The notes: generated from the letters alone by a model not told the origin. A stretch of 64,000 nucleotides of DNA from Branchinecta lynchi (GCA_023053575.1 JAKZAP010000012.1:10664230-10728229); one strand, 5' to 3'. Shown: positions 42,371 to 52,604, numbered from the stretch's first letter. Numbers and translations are program-made.

Positions 42371-43086
42371 CCTCTATGCTTGATATATTTACCGACTAAC
42401 CATCTGAACTATTAACCCATCGCCGAAAAATAAGAATTGCTTATCGTATTTAATGCTGCAAATGCAGGCTTGTTTTCAAATTCGAAATTTGCATGATGAG
42501 GATTGGGTTTATCTTGCAAGCATGTCACATTCCATCATTACTAGAGCCTCTGGTAAAACGAATGCAAAACCCCTTTGACGGGTCAAAATGTTTCAGTGGA
42601 TTCAGATATCAGATGTAAAAATTTCGGGAGAGGGTGTACCCCCCTCCCTCAGATAAGGCCCTGGTTATAGGCCACCGTGAAGACGAGAAAATAGTTCAAT
42701 CTAGAAACATTCCTATCCTACATAACTACGAATTCTGAGGAACACATGATTGGAAGAAGACACACAAGAGAACTGTTTAAAACTTGATTGATTGATTGAT
42801 TGAAAAAAATATGTCATGTTAATTATTGACTGATGATTCATTATGCTCATATAGCTAAAGGAGCTCGGTGTCACAGAAGACAGAATCAGAGAGATGGGGG
42901 AAAAGGGAAGGGGCAGGAGCTTTCTGTTCATCCCTCAAGGTTTGGGGTTTGGGTTTGGGATTTGAGGTTGAGGGTAAAGGGAGATAATGGAGGGAGTGGG
43001 TTGGGGATGTGGACTTTACTTTGATACTAAACCATCCGACTAGGCCTAGAGAGTTCGACATATATCACTATGCCAGATGTGAAAGG
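42371..43086. other. Unassigned, with (GATT)n tail
   Basis: AAACTTGATTGATTGATTGA near 42780 is probably a LINE 3' tail; similar GATT runs lie at 22650 and 52815. G-rich words (GGGTTTGGG) near 42940-43000. No gene. Confidence 0.4.
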
Positions 43087-43231
43087 CAAGGCCGTATCCC
43101 GGGGGGGGGGGATCGACCCCCCCCCCGAAACCCACAAAAGTAATCGTTTCGTGTAGGACTTAAAATCTGATATATGTCTTTTTTGTCCTTTTTGGTTCGA
43201 CCCGCGGCCCCCCCCCCCAGATACGGGCCTG
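43087..43231 (+). mobile_element. G/C-tract hAT MITE, 145 bp
   Basis: CAAGGCCGTATCCCGGGGGG ... AGATACGGGCCTG. The final TTCCTGG is lost and the flanks do not give a clear duplication. Confidence 0.8.
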
Positions 43232-43601
43232 GGAAAGACAAAAGCCAATCAGTCGGTGGGCGGTCGTGGGCACTAGAAGCTAGATACGGAGTCCTACTAA
43301 GGTGGATGGGTCTTTTTTCGAAAAAAAAAAATTGATTTCTTTTTAATTCATGTCATTGCTTGTTACCGAAAAGGGCATAAGTACCATGAAACAAAGAACA
43401 AAGCTAGTTCTCAGCATCCTGCTGAAGAAAAGGTAATAAGCACCTATTCAACCCTCAACAGAACTACCATGGCCTACTATAAATTCTTCCTCTTCTTGCC
43501 AATTTGGAACGCATCGAAAGGTTATCAATAAATTGTTCAACTCAATTCAGTTTATTTTCAAAAATGCTCTCACGGACGAAGCCGAACATTGAATGTTTTA
43601 G

Positions 43602-43775
43602 CAGGGCCGTATCCAGGGGGGGGGGGGGGTTGAACCCCCCCCCCCAAAAAAAAACATACAAAAATAATCATTTTTATAGGCTTTTCCCTCTGGTCTATGT
43701 CTTTTTTGTACTTTTTTGTCCGACCCGCAGGCAACCCCCCCCCCCCAAAAAAAAAAATTCCTGGATACGGGCCTG
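43602..43775 (+). mobile_element. G/C-tract hAT MITE, 174 bp, perfect duplication
   Basis: CAGGGCCGTATCCAGGGGGG ... ATTCCTGGATACGGGCCTG flanked on both sides by TGTTTTAG (43594-43601, 43776-43783). One of the three best witnesses for 8-bp duplication. Confidence 0.95.
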
Positions 43776-43938
43776 TGTTTTAGTCATATATTTTCTGGTC
43801 ATATAACTTAACAATAAAAAACAACTATAACTAATGTTCTTCATCTGGTCAATGTACACCTGTCTCACAATAAAACTCGAAGCAAAATCTTTCATCATTC
43901 GTAACACGCCAAATAACTGAACTTAAACATCTTTAACT

Positions 43939-45011
43939 AACAAGACCTAAGGTTTCGATGGAATCCCAAAAATCTAATATTTTATCCAGACAACTTGGTC
44001 TTGTCTTCGCCAGATCCAGTCTTCGCCATTAGGGAAAACCAATTTCAGATATATCTCTATGAGCCATATCTATTTTGACGATACTGACCGAAACTTCCTG
44101 CTTTACTTATGACAAATTTCCGGTTCCGGCCGAATTCCGAGCGACTACTTGTCCAGCATAAAAAGAAAATTCAGAATCGAATTCAGCGCATGGTATCTCC
44201 TTATTCCTATAAAAAACCTCTAATCAATTTCAAATAAAACTTTAGCTTCTAAAAAAAAAACGGTTACAACCGGATTCCGGACGAATTATATTTCCCGTTA
44301 AAAAGTGATTGTCATATACAGAATCAGCGTCTCTTCTCAAGTCTGTCATCTAATCAACTTCCAATAAAACTTATAACTTTTAACAAATTTTCCGGTTTTG
44401 CCGGATTCCGGGTGAACTAGTTGTCCGGGTAGAAAATGCTTTTCACATAAGTGCTCAGCATGTCTACTTACCCCTAAGTCGAACATTTAATCAACTTCAA
44501 ATAAAACTTTTACTTTTAACCAACTATCCGGCTTTGGCCGGATTCCGGGCAAACTACCCGTCCGTCGAGAAAATGGTTTTCACCATCGTCTTCAGCATGT
44601 CTTCGTACCCCTAAGCCGAACATTTAATCAACTTCAAAAGAAACTTTTACTTTTAACCAACTTTCCGGTTTTTGCCGGATTCCGGGCGAACTACTTTTCG
44701 GACAAGAAAATGTTTTGCATATTCGTGTCCAGTATGTCTTCTTACCCCATAATCGACTATCACATTAGCTGTTTAAACATATTTTGTTTGCCCCTTAATT
44801 TGAACCCCCTCCCCCACCCCTAACTCTAGGGCTAAAGAGCCCATCTACGAACTTGACCTTACCCTTAGTCCAAAGAATCCTCACACCAAGTTTCATCAAA
44901 ATATCTCATTACCTTCGAGAGTTATCGTGCTAACAGACGGACGGACGGACATACGAACAACTTTTACTATGTCATAGGCATCCCTCCACTCCTGTTTTGG
45001 GATCCCAAAAA
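43939..45011 (+). mobile_element. Family G element, full-length reference copy (1073 bp)
   Basis: 5' end AACAAGACCTAAGGTTTCGA, TGGAATCCCAAAAAT. Tandem units with the GCCGGATTCCGGGC box near 44262, 44389, 44527 and 44664 (~127-138-bp spacing). Then CCCCTCCCCCACCCCTAACT, CACACCAAGTTTCATCAAAA, TCGAGAGTTATCGTGC, the microsatellite ACAGACGGACGGACGGAC, AACTTTTACTATGTCATAGG and the end GTTTTGGGATCCCAAAAAC. Both ends carry GGGATCCCAAAAA. No coding. Architecture as family P, so a Helentron-associated or similar non-autonomous element is the leading guess. Confidence 0.85.
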
Positions 45012-45461
45012 CATAATCTGGTTAACATTAACATATACATGAAAATAAAAAAAAAATGAGATTATCAAAAATTATAATATTTACAGTTCAGTAACAATAA
45101 CCGAAGAAATACGATTAATTGATGGAGGTCTTCCGGAAACTGCCGTTAGAAAGGTCAGCGAACGACGGAACAAAACTTAGTTTAAATCCGTCAGGGGAAA
45201 AGGGTACTGGCTGCCACTTAGGAACAGGCTGGGCAGCAGCTCGTGCTGTCTTGACGTAATAGGTAAATATTCAGGGGGAGGAGTTTCTCGTAGACCAGGG
45301 CTGTCCAAGGTTTTTAAACCGAAAGTAAAACATAACTTTTTCCGGCATTATGCTAATAACGCTAATTTAAATAGTTCAAAAGTTTTAGGTATGGGACTAT
45401 ACGGACTTCGAGGCCACAAGGAGCGCTCTATACTGCACCCGTTCGAGTAAATCCGACTGAT
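45012..45461. other. Unassigned interval
   Basis: GGGCTGTCCAAGGTTTTTAA near 45299 has the look of a hAT end without a partner. No gene. Confidence 0.3.
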
Positions 45462-45600
45462 CACGGGTCAGGGGGTTCCCCCCCCCCCGAAACATGCAAA
45501 AATAATAATTTTTTGTTATTTTTTTGTCCGACCCGCAGGCACACACACCCCTCGAAACGCACCCCCCCCCCCCTAAAATAAATTCCTGGATACGGGCCTA
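45462..45600 (+). mobile_element. G/C-tract hAT MITE, truncated at the left
   Basis: GGTCAGGGGGTTCCCCCC, CGAAACATGCAAAAATAATA, TTTTTGTCCGACCCGCAGGC, ATTCCTGGATACGGGCC. The left terminal ~15 bases and the TCCCTCTGATC block are missing. Confidence 0.8.
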
Positions 45601-46399
45601 CTTGGCACCAACGTTTTTATCCGTTTATTTTAAATGTAAATATTTACGAGAATCCAAGTTGCATCCCTTTTCTTATTGACTCCAGTATATCTGTTTTATA
45701 GAAGTAGGAAACAAAAATATTCAGTCATCCATAGATGGCGTATTGTCTGGCCGTATGGGGTGGTGATTAACGAGTTACTGAAGTTAACGGTCGGTCCACT
45801 TGTCAAAGCCGCCAATTATCGCAACTACTTTAAACGCTTATGGAAGGAAGTCGGTGCAGCATATTTCAAACGACTACATCCTTTCTTTGACATGTGAAGA
45901 CAGTCGGGGGTTGAATTGTGTTTATCCTCAGTCATTATACACCCGAATCCCGGAATCGCCCTTCATAAATAGCCCTCATTCAAGATTACCGTTCGTCATT
46001 CGGTCCGAAAGATTGACACTTTCTCCGTTCATCAAAGCGCTTTTCACTAAGGGCGGAAACGCTTCATGGACGCTCATATAAAATCAGTTTGTTGATCTGC
46101 TGTCAGTTTAACTCCTTTTACGAGGACAGCCGAAGCCAGTTGATTTCAGTTATTCCTTTGACAGCTCCAGCGTCGGTAATGAGAGGCAAAGATTCTGGAG
46201 CGTTGAATGTTTTTGAAAAGCAATTATCAATCACGTCCTGCTGAAGTTTCCGAATTCCCCGCAGAGTGCGCTTGACAGATGGGCTATGCTGCTTGTTCAG
46301 GCCGTCATCTGCTCTAGCAGTCTATGCGGATCTGGAATAGTTCGTAATGTTTTTGGGATCCCAAAAGAAATAGAAGGAATAACTATGATTTCGTAAATA
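45601..46399. other. Unassigned interval
   Basis: Frames of 73 and 93 codons (45676-45897, 45800-46081) are not recognised and overlap in different frames. GTTTTTGGGATCCCAAAAGA at 46348-46367 is a lone family G end. Confidence 0.35.
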
Positions 46400-46675
46400 G
46401 TTGCGTTTTTGATCGAAGTTTTTATACCTGAACTCGCTTAGCCGGTTGCTTAATTTCCGTTTTTAAACGCTGTCGAAGTTCACCGTTTGCTCAATTAGTG
46501 ACTCCGGCGATTCTTGCCAGGTCGACGATTCAAGCAAACTTCGAACTTGCTAGCGTACGAAGTTCGACGGTCAGAGTTTGAAGGACGAAGGAACTGTGAC
46601 CGGCGACCAAAAACGGTATTTAAGCAGAGACCTTTGAGGTTGAAGGTAACTTCAAACTTCGATCAAAAACGCAAC
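46400..46675. mobile_element. TA MITE with GTTGCGTTTTTGATCGAAGT ends, 276 bp
   Basis: Perfect 22-bp terminal inverted repeats (GTTGCGTTTTTGATCGAAGT plus TT) between TA (46398-46399) and TA (46676-46677). Internal CGAAGTTC/GAACTTCG words repeat in both orientations. Tc1/mariner-like non-autonomous element; related to 40593-41214. Confidence 0.9.
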
Positions 46676-46908
46676 TAATCTGTGTATTTATTTTTACGGT
46701 AAGTACTAAGTAGGCATAATGGCTAACCGCCTATGTACCAACTCGTTTTAGGGGCCGTGAGAAAAAATTTGCTACGCCTACCCCCCCCCCCCCCCGGATA
46801 AGGAACAGCCATCTCATTAAAAAGTTTAGTATAGCTGATCGATCTGCGGCTGTCCTGAAATCCATCAAAAGAATGAAGCAAAATTATAGTCACCCATGGA
46901 ACCCTATT

Positions 46909-47095
46909 TATTTATTTATGACCCGGTTTTTGCGTAACAGCGGAGTATGAAAGTAAAATATATATGTTAAAATACTGAAAAAAAAAGAATGTAAATAAAC
47001 ACGACAACATTCTTTTCATATAAATAAAAAACAAACTAAATAGACTTAGAATTTGTACACGGTGACAAGCATATTAATCGGGTTCAGGAATGAAA
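46909..47095 (-). mobile_element. LINE 3' end, minus copy
   Basis: Reverse complement of the family at 22171-22400: TTTATTTATGACCCGGTTTT, TGCGTAACAGCGGAGTATGA, ACACGACAACATTCTTTTCA, CATATTAATCGGGTTCAGGA. Confidence 0.7.
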
Positions 47096-47335
47096 AACTG
47101 GCGAATAATTTCATGTGCTGAGAGGCCTATGATGTTTTGGTTTCGTTACTTTTAATTATTTTGGTTATTTTTGTTGTGTTTCTTTCTTTTTTCATTTTTT
47201 CGTACTCCGTAGACGGGTTATAAATAAAATTCAATTCAGCATCTATGGCTTCGTAAATCTGTGTATTTATAAATATTCTTTGAGCCCAAGCTGACTTTGA
47301 AACATTTATTCCAGCAATGTTTTCTACGGATACAT

Positions 47336-47396
47336 CAGCTAAGATTCTTCATAAGCGATATTTCGGCCCTTCTTGGCAAGGGTCCTCGTCAGGCTT
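47336..47396 (-). ncRNA. Hammerhead-ribozyme-like core h3
   Basis: Minus strand: AAGC, CTGACGA, GGACCCTT-GCCAAG-AAGGGCC, GAAA, TATCGC..., TTA, GCTG. Stem I (AGC/GCT) and stem II fit; stem III is weak. Confidence 0.5.
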
Positions 47397-47622
47397 CCAG
47401 TCCTCTTGTTCAACTTCGGGGAAAGAAACAAACCTGTAATAAATAACTGAAGCTTCTACCGACTATAAATATCTTATTAAAGTAAATTATCTTCAAATAC
47501 TACTACAATGAAAAAACTAGTCCTGAGATTTAATTACTTTAATAAGATATTTATAGTCGGTAGAAGCTTCAGTTATTTATTACAGGTTTGTTTCTTTCCC
47601 CGAAGTTGAACAAGAGGATTGG

Positions 47623-47683
47623 AATCCTGACGAGGACCCTTGCCAAGAAGGGCCGAAATATCGCTTATGAAGAATCTTAGCTG
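47623..47683 (+). ncRNA. Hammerhead-ribozyme-like core h4
   Basis: As h3, but the base before the core is changed (AATC for AAGC), so stem I pairing is lost on this arm. CTGACGA, stem II and GAAA are intact. Confidence 0.45.
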
Positions 47684-47959
47684 ATGTATCCGTAGAAAAC
47701 ATTGCTGGAATAAACTGTGTATTTATTTTTACGGTCAGTACAAAGTAGGCACAATGACCCCCCGCATTTACCACCTCGCTTTTGAGGTCCTGCCAACGTA
47801 ACAGAATAATACTGAATTGGGATCAAGACTGGATCGGTACAAACTACTTGTATTTAAAGTATAACTGAAAAGCCAGTTCATTTTTATGACTTGGACTTGA
47901 ATACGCTGAATTATTCTGACTCTTGCTAAGGGAAATTCTTTTTCCACCTTGGGCTCTTT

Positions 47960-48040
47960 TATTCATTTATTCTTACCACACAAACTACATAACATAAATA
48001 TAAGGCAAGAAACAAACCCCCCTGAAGATATCTTGTTTGG
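47960..48040 (-). mobile_element. Retroposon 3' end, minus orientation
   Basis: TTTATTCATTTATTCTTACC, ACACAAACTACATAACATAA. Short tail-like sequence, low certainty. Confidence 0.35.
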
Positions 48041-48289
48041 GGGCTCTAGTAGTGGACGTTCAAAATATGCACTGCTGCCTCGCCAAAAGAATTTTCAACC
48101 CGACGCGTAGAATTTCAAATTTCAGCAAAAGTGTGCATTTCAATGGCCAATGAACCGAAGCTCAGTAAATGTTCAGTGCCAGATTGTCTGATCACGTCTG
48201 AAGAAAGCCCTGCTATTGCGCGTGAGCAAAAAAGATTTAGTTTTCGGCAACCTTTCACCGTGGTAGTTATCAGATATACTCTATATGAC

Positions 48290-48500
48290 TAAGTCTAAAA
48301 CATGCCATTGATCCTCAGGAAGAAGGAGTAAGCGTGTCCGTACGACTCAAACTCAACTACTCAAATCCTGTGTCAATCAATCACCGCGATCTTTGGGTGC
48401 AGCTGTGACATCACTTCTGCCTTTCTTCCGCTAGCTACCTGGAGAGGCCGGAGGTTTTGCGTCGGGAAGGAGAGATAGTCATCAAGAGTATTTCAATTAG
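48290..48500. repeat. Dispersed repeat shared with 10.64-10.93 kb
   Basis: GGAAGAAGGAGTAAGCGTGT, CCGTACGACTCAAACTCAAC, GCAGCTGTGACATCACTTCT, GGAGAGATAGTCATCAAGAG. Confidence 0.5.
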
Positions 48501-48502
48501 TA

Positions 48503-48785
48503 CAGGGATCGACTAAAAAAAGGCACGGCACGACACAAGATAGTGTAGGAGGCACGAGTACTAAAACGAGGCACGAGTACTAAAACGAGGCCCGAGCACC
48601 AAATGGGTCATTTCAGGCTTCAGAGTGAGGGGTAGGAACTATGTTCTAACATACCTTCTTTTAGGCTCTGGAGTTACGAACTCTCACTTACTTGTCTACT
48701 TCTACTACTAGCTAATTTCTTTTTATTACGCGTGCCTCTTGCGCAACGCCTTGCCGTGCCGTGCCTCTTTTTAGTCAATCCCGGG
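48503..48785. mobile_element. TIR element with ACTAAAACGAGGC repeats, 283 bp
   Basis: Ends CAGGGATCGACTAAAAAAAG, GCACGGCACG and reversed GGGATTGACTAAAAAGAGGC, ACGGCACGGC. Inside, GAGTACTAAAACGAGGCAC is tandem (48558-48595). The end sequence is shared with the foldback element at 13398-14304. hAT-like by end sequence; no clean target duplication. Confidence 0.7.
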
Positions 48786-49545
48786 GGTACAAGCGCATAC
48801 AGCTACCACAAATACAAAAGAAAAAGTTAATCGATGAAATGGAAAATATAAATAACGGAGAAACGAAGTAACGCATTTTCATCGGTCTTCAAACCTATTT
48901 AAGATTGTTGGAAAAGCGGGTGAGAGAGGTCGAAACCGACCGCCTAGGGGTCAACAGGGTTCACGACCCATCACAAATCTAGACCAAAGGATGGAGTAGA
49001 AAAAAAGAAAAGATAATCATGAACCTGTCTGACTTCGGCTTTCATAACTCGGGAACGGGTTGTGACATGTTGTTGTATTTGTATGTCAAGAGTGGCGTTG
49101 CGTTCGAAGTAAGTAATAACTTATCTGTAACCAGCCATTTCGAAAAGCGGAATAAAGGAAAGAAAATAAATAAAATAAAAATAAAATTTCTGAGTATTCG
49201 GCGTGGAAATAGTGGAAATACTGTTCTGTAGTGGGATAGAAAGATCATGCGCGAATCAGCGTATGCTACTAGTACATGTGTTGGATGGATACCTGTCAAA
49301 ACCGGCAATCTACCTCTCTTTTAGTCTGTACAGTCGGTAGATCAGCATCGTTATTTTTGGGATCCCAAAGTAAATTGAAAAATATCTACGCTTTCGGAAA
49401 TCTGTTTATTTTTTTTCATTTTTTACTGACACGTCACAAGCCGAGACCAAATACTGAAGTAGAATAAAGATCATAGCAAATTAGTCCATTCGTTAGTATG
49501 TCTCGGGTCTCGAAATCTCCCGAACGGATTGAGACGTTTTTGTTG
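48786..49545. other. Unassigned, with two tails
   Basis: CTTATCTGTAACCAGCCATT, TCGAAAAGCGGAATAAAGGA (49119-49160) matches the tail at 21.29 kb. ATTTTTGGGATCCCAAAGTA (49353-49372) is a lone family G end. No gene. Confidence 0.4.
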
Positions 49546-50220
49546 ATTCAGAATCATTTATTTACACAGGCTATCGTAGTCAAGAAGAAAACCAACTAAA
49601 TGGCGCTTGGGCTTACAAACTAAAAGACGACACAAATTGAAAAAAAAAAACTTCAGGACTTGTTAAACACTGATGTGTAATACGGAACGAACGTGTTTCA
49701 AAACCGATTCGTTCGTGTGATAGGCGGTATTAGTTTTCTTTGATTTTAGACCTAGTGTCTACTCCATTCGACATGACTGGTGGCAGTATGGCCCTATGTT
49801 TGTCACTTCTTAGAAGGAATTGGCCAAATTTGCATGTCAAACTGAAGCGACGCTCGTAAAGGGACGGTAGTTGTAAGGTTGATAATGGTAATTCATAACC
49901 TATTGAAGGCTGCCGAATATTTTTATTTGGATACTGTGTAGGGCAAGGATGTTTCATGCCTGAAATCTTGGCTGTTATTGATGGTGGCCAATGCGAGAGT
50001 TAAGTTGGGGAAAAGCTGTTTCTTAGTTTATTATTGAATGAATGAATGTATTACATGCAGCCTAGTAATAAGGCATTTGCACGCTACATACAGAAAAAAA
50101 GGTAAAGGAACGGTTAACAAGAAGTACAGAAGGTACACAATCTGCAGCAACAGTAAAAGGCAAATGAACGCAAAACGAGAATTACACAACGAAACACGAA
50201 AAGAACAATAAATTTACTGT
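49546..50220 (-). mobile_element. Two retroposon 3' ends, minus orientation
   Basis: GATTCAGAATCATTTATTTA with GGCTATCGTAG (49552-49580) and GAATGAATGTATTACATGCA, GCCTAGTAATAAGGCATTTG (50038-50080); the second is repeated at 59725-59775 as TTACGTGCAGCCTAGTAGCT. Confidence 0.5.
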
Positions 50221-50366
50221 ATTAGCTGGCGCATTGGACAGGGAGGCGGTTGGATGATCGCAGAAGATGTTCATTTATTTCTTTTAGCATGACAGTCTAG
50301 TCTTAGGTTCCTATGAGTTGTTTGGTTATCCTCTATATGGTCTTTGGCTTTTTCAGTATATTTATA

Positions 50367-50367
<1 letters not shown>

Positions 50368-50403
<36 letters not shown>

Positions 50404-50406
50404 TAT
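50368..50406. repeat. (AT)n microsatellite
   Basis: Near-continuous ATATAT with one GTAT interruption, directly beside the following MITE. Confidence 0.95.
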
Positions 50407-50412
50407 TATGCA

Positions 50413-50588
50413 CAAGGCCGTATCCAGGAGGGGGGGTTTGTGGGTTGAACCCCCCCCCCCCCCCGAAACAAAAAAACGATTTTTATAGGCTTTTCCCTCT
50501 GATCTATGTGTTTTTTGTACTTTTTTGTCCGACCAGCAGGCGAAAACCGAAAGCCCCCCCCCTAAATAAATTCCTGGATACGGGCCTG
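50413..50588 (+). mobile_element. G/C-tract hAT MITE, 176 bp
   Basis: CAAGGCCGTATCCAGGAGGG ... ATTCCTGGATACGGGCCTG; flanks ATTATGCA/ATTGTGCA (7 of 8). Confidence 0.92.
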
Positions 50589-50976
50589 ATTGTGCAACAG
50601 ATAGGCCATGAGCCTCTGCAGAAATAGTAGGATTAAGTCAAGCATAGGGCACCCATTAAACAGATTTTTTCCGTTCTGATAGGATCAATGGTTCGACCGA
50701 AATCCTTCGAAAACCGGAAATGTGCATCATGGGGTCATCTTGCTGGATTCGGAGATACATTGGAAAGAAGGTACGTAGGAAACCAAATTTCTGATTTGAA
50801 AAAACATAGGCTTAGATGCAAGTGCGATAAGCTCATTATCACACGGTTTAAGTCGTGACAATAGAGACACTTACGCTAACCGGTGAATATTAGTAAACTT
50901 CTAGCAGTGGTCCGACACACTTGCGCAGAGCTAACACTGCAAATACACAGAAGCCGAAAGAACGATATGCATTTTT
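50589..50976. other. Unassigned interval
   Basis: No supported feature. Confidence 0.35.
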
Positions 50977-51441
50977 CTAGCACACTTTCATACTCAGCAT
51001 GGCCTTAGCAGTGGGGTTGATCACCACACCGAGTTCAAAAAAGCTATAGCAGTATGTCTGAAATAGTCGAAAGATCAGCCACATAAAACTTAGAGTTAGA
51101 ACGTTTACTCTCTTGCAGAGGCTACCCATCATATGTTTAACATGTAAATCATCGCGAAGGTTAGACTGAAAAGTAAATACAAGATAACGAAAATGTTCAA
51201 GATATGACAGGTTTCTGTTAGAAAGGTGCACAGCTTTTCGGGGGGCACGAATTCCAGGTTTTGAAAACGCTATTACAAAAGTGTTCTTAGTGTTAGACAC
51301 AATATCATACTCCACTGCAAATCTGTCACAAATACGAAGAAGGATATCCAAACCAAACCAAGTAGGAGTGACAATGTGAATATCCCCAAGGATTCGGTAA
51401 TCTGATGATTTTCTATACTGTGAAAACCATCTTAGGGACAT
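50977..51441 (-). pseudogene. Non-LTR reverse transcriptase fragment
   Basis: The minus frame (residues ~105-258 of a 258-codon ORF) reads LGDIHIVTPTWFGLDILLRI, CDRFAVEYDIVSNTKNTFVI, AFSK, then SNRNLSYLEHFRYLVFTFQS, NLRDDLHVK. This follows the LINE reverse transcriptase plan after the catalytic FADD box: D-LL-SP-GL-LL-C--FA-E-DI-FN--KS, then a Y-KYLG-like strand and the thumb (GSLCKRVNVL...FRLFQTYCYSFFE). The YADD box itself is lost (LGDI), and a SINE and a MITE lie immediately upstream. Dead. Confidence 0.75.
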
Positions 51442-51533
51442 TCTGAGCTGTAGATGATTGATAAGTCGTGAGCTGAAAGACAGCAATGCTCCGAAGCCGG
51501 GATTCGAACCAAGAATTGAGCTACCATGGACTT
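51440..51533 (-). mobile_element. tRNA-headed SINE fragment
   Basis: The minus strand carries B box GGTTCGAATCC (51500-51510 on plus), then GGAGCATTGCTGTCTTTCAG, CTCAC, parallel to the SINE at 23.1 kb. It is cut at its head by the hAT MITE and abuts the LINE fragment, whose ORF runs through both. Confidence 0.6.
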
Positions 51534-51728
51534 CAAGGCTGAATCCAGGGGGGGGGGTTAGGGGGTTGATCCCCCCCCCCCGAAACATACAAAAATACTC
51601 ATTTTTATAGTCTTTTTCCTCTGATTTATGTTTTTTTGTACTTTTTTCTCCGACCGGCAGGCAAACCTCCCCCCCCCCGAAAGGCACCCCCCCCCTCCCC
51701 CCGAAATAAATTCCTGGATACGGGCCTG
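51534..51728 (+). mobile_element. G/C-tract hAT MITE, 195 bp, perfect duplication
   Basis: CAAGGCTGAATCCAGGGGGG ... ATTCCTGGATACGGGCCTG between two copies of ATGGACTT (51526-51533, 51729-51736). It contains an extra CGAAAGGCACCC and C-run block, the longer subtype also seen at 57317 and 52136. It is inserted in the SINE. Confidence 0.95.
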
Positions 51729-51736
51729 ATGGACTT

Positions 51737-52135
51737 GTAAACATAGTCTGCAAACAAGTACGTTAGTTAGCTAGCATCAGGTCTAACTAACCCGTCGAAA
51801 CAGGCTTACGTACAAAGGAATTCCGTCCCCGTAATTTATGTACGTGCTTATTAACTGTACGTAGAAATACTCTTTCAAACAAATTTGGAGCTAAGCTAAC
51901 GTGTTGTCCCCAGATGGCCCATCTATTCCCCCCTCCCCTCCCGTCTTCCGTGCGCCGGTCCGAGAGGAATACTGGCAATCAGTTTTCCCCATATCCCTGT
52001 AATTCTTCTACCCAATTTTTACGTAGTTTCATCCCATCATTTATTTATGGTAATTCCTTGTAAGTGTATTAGTTAATTTGTTTCTTGTGTGTTTGTGTAT
52101 TTTGTCAATTTGTCTTCCTCTTCTAGCCTTTAGCT
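51737..52135. other. Unassigned interval
   Basis: No supported feature. Confidence 0.35.
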
Positions 52136-52439
52136 CAGGCCCGCATCCAGGAATTTATTAAATCAGCCCAAGCTGACTGCGAATCATACAATATAATATA
52201 ATATTGTATTTAAAGCCTTAGGGCCATATACATACAACAAAACAAAAAAACTTCATAATTACTTCTAATATATCACTACATAAACTAAACTGCACTCGCC
52301 CGATCAACTTTTACTTTAACACTTGGCAACACAAATCTACATAACGCACTAATTGCTCCTGGAGATGTGCTCTTCAATATATCAGGAAACAGTATCTCCC
52401 TTATTTATATTTTTATTTGACGGAGCAATACGGATAAGT

Positions 52440-52496
52440 CAGCTACATTTTATTAGATCTATATTTCGGCCCTTCTTGGCAAGGGTCTTCAGGCTC
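52440..52496 (-). ncRNA. Hammerhead-ribozyme-like core h5
   Basis: Minus strand: GAGC, CTGAAGA, CCCTTGCCAAGAAGGGCC, GAAA, TATAGATCTAATAAAATGTA, GCTG. Stem II has lost GGA on the 5' side relative to h6; GAAA and cleavage-site TA are kept. Confidence 0.45.
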
Positions 52497-52545
52497 AAGT
52501 CGCTCAAGCTGGAAAATGAAGTTCATTTTCCAGCTTGAGCGGCTT

Positions 52546-52604
52546 GAGCCTGAAGAGGACCCTTGCCAAAAAGGGCCGAAATATAGACCTAATATAATGT
52601 AGCT
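52546..52604 (+). ncRNA. Hammerhead-ribozyme-like core h6 (best stem III)
   Basis: GAGC, CTGAAGA, GGACCCTT-GCCAAA-AAGGGCC, GAAA, TATAGACCTAATATAATGTA, GCTG. A short stem III can form between AUAU after GAA and AUGU before the A at the predicted cleavage site, and AGC/GCT gives stem I. It is the most complete of the six candidates. Confidence 0.5.

Larger units (their letters stand above)
47305..47714. mobile_element. Inverted pair of ribozyme-bearing units
   Basis: Left arm 47305-47486 and right arm 47533-47714 are ~182 bp each and nearly perfectly complementary, with a 46-bp spacer. The left arm plus spacer is homologous to the single unit at 22770-23010. Each arm carries a hammerhead-like core (h3 minus, h4 plus). 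Penelope-like elements often carry terminal repeats in inverted or partial tandem arrangements. Confidence 0.75.

Noticed and set aside
45676..46081. Possible gene (frames of 73 and 93 codons)
   Set aside because: They overlap in different frames, have no recognisable motif and no promoter or splice support.
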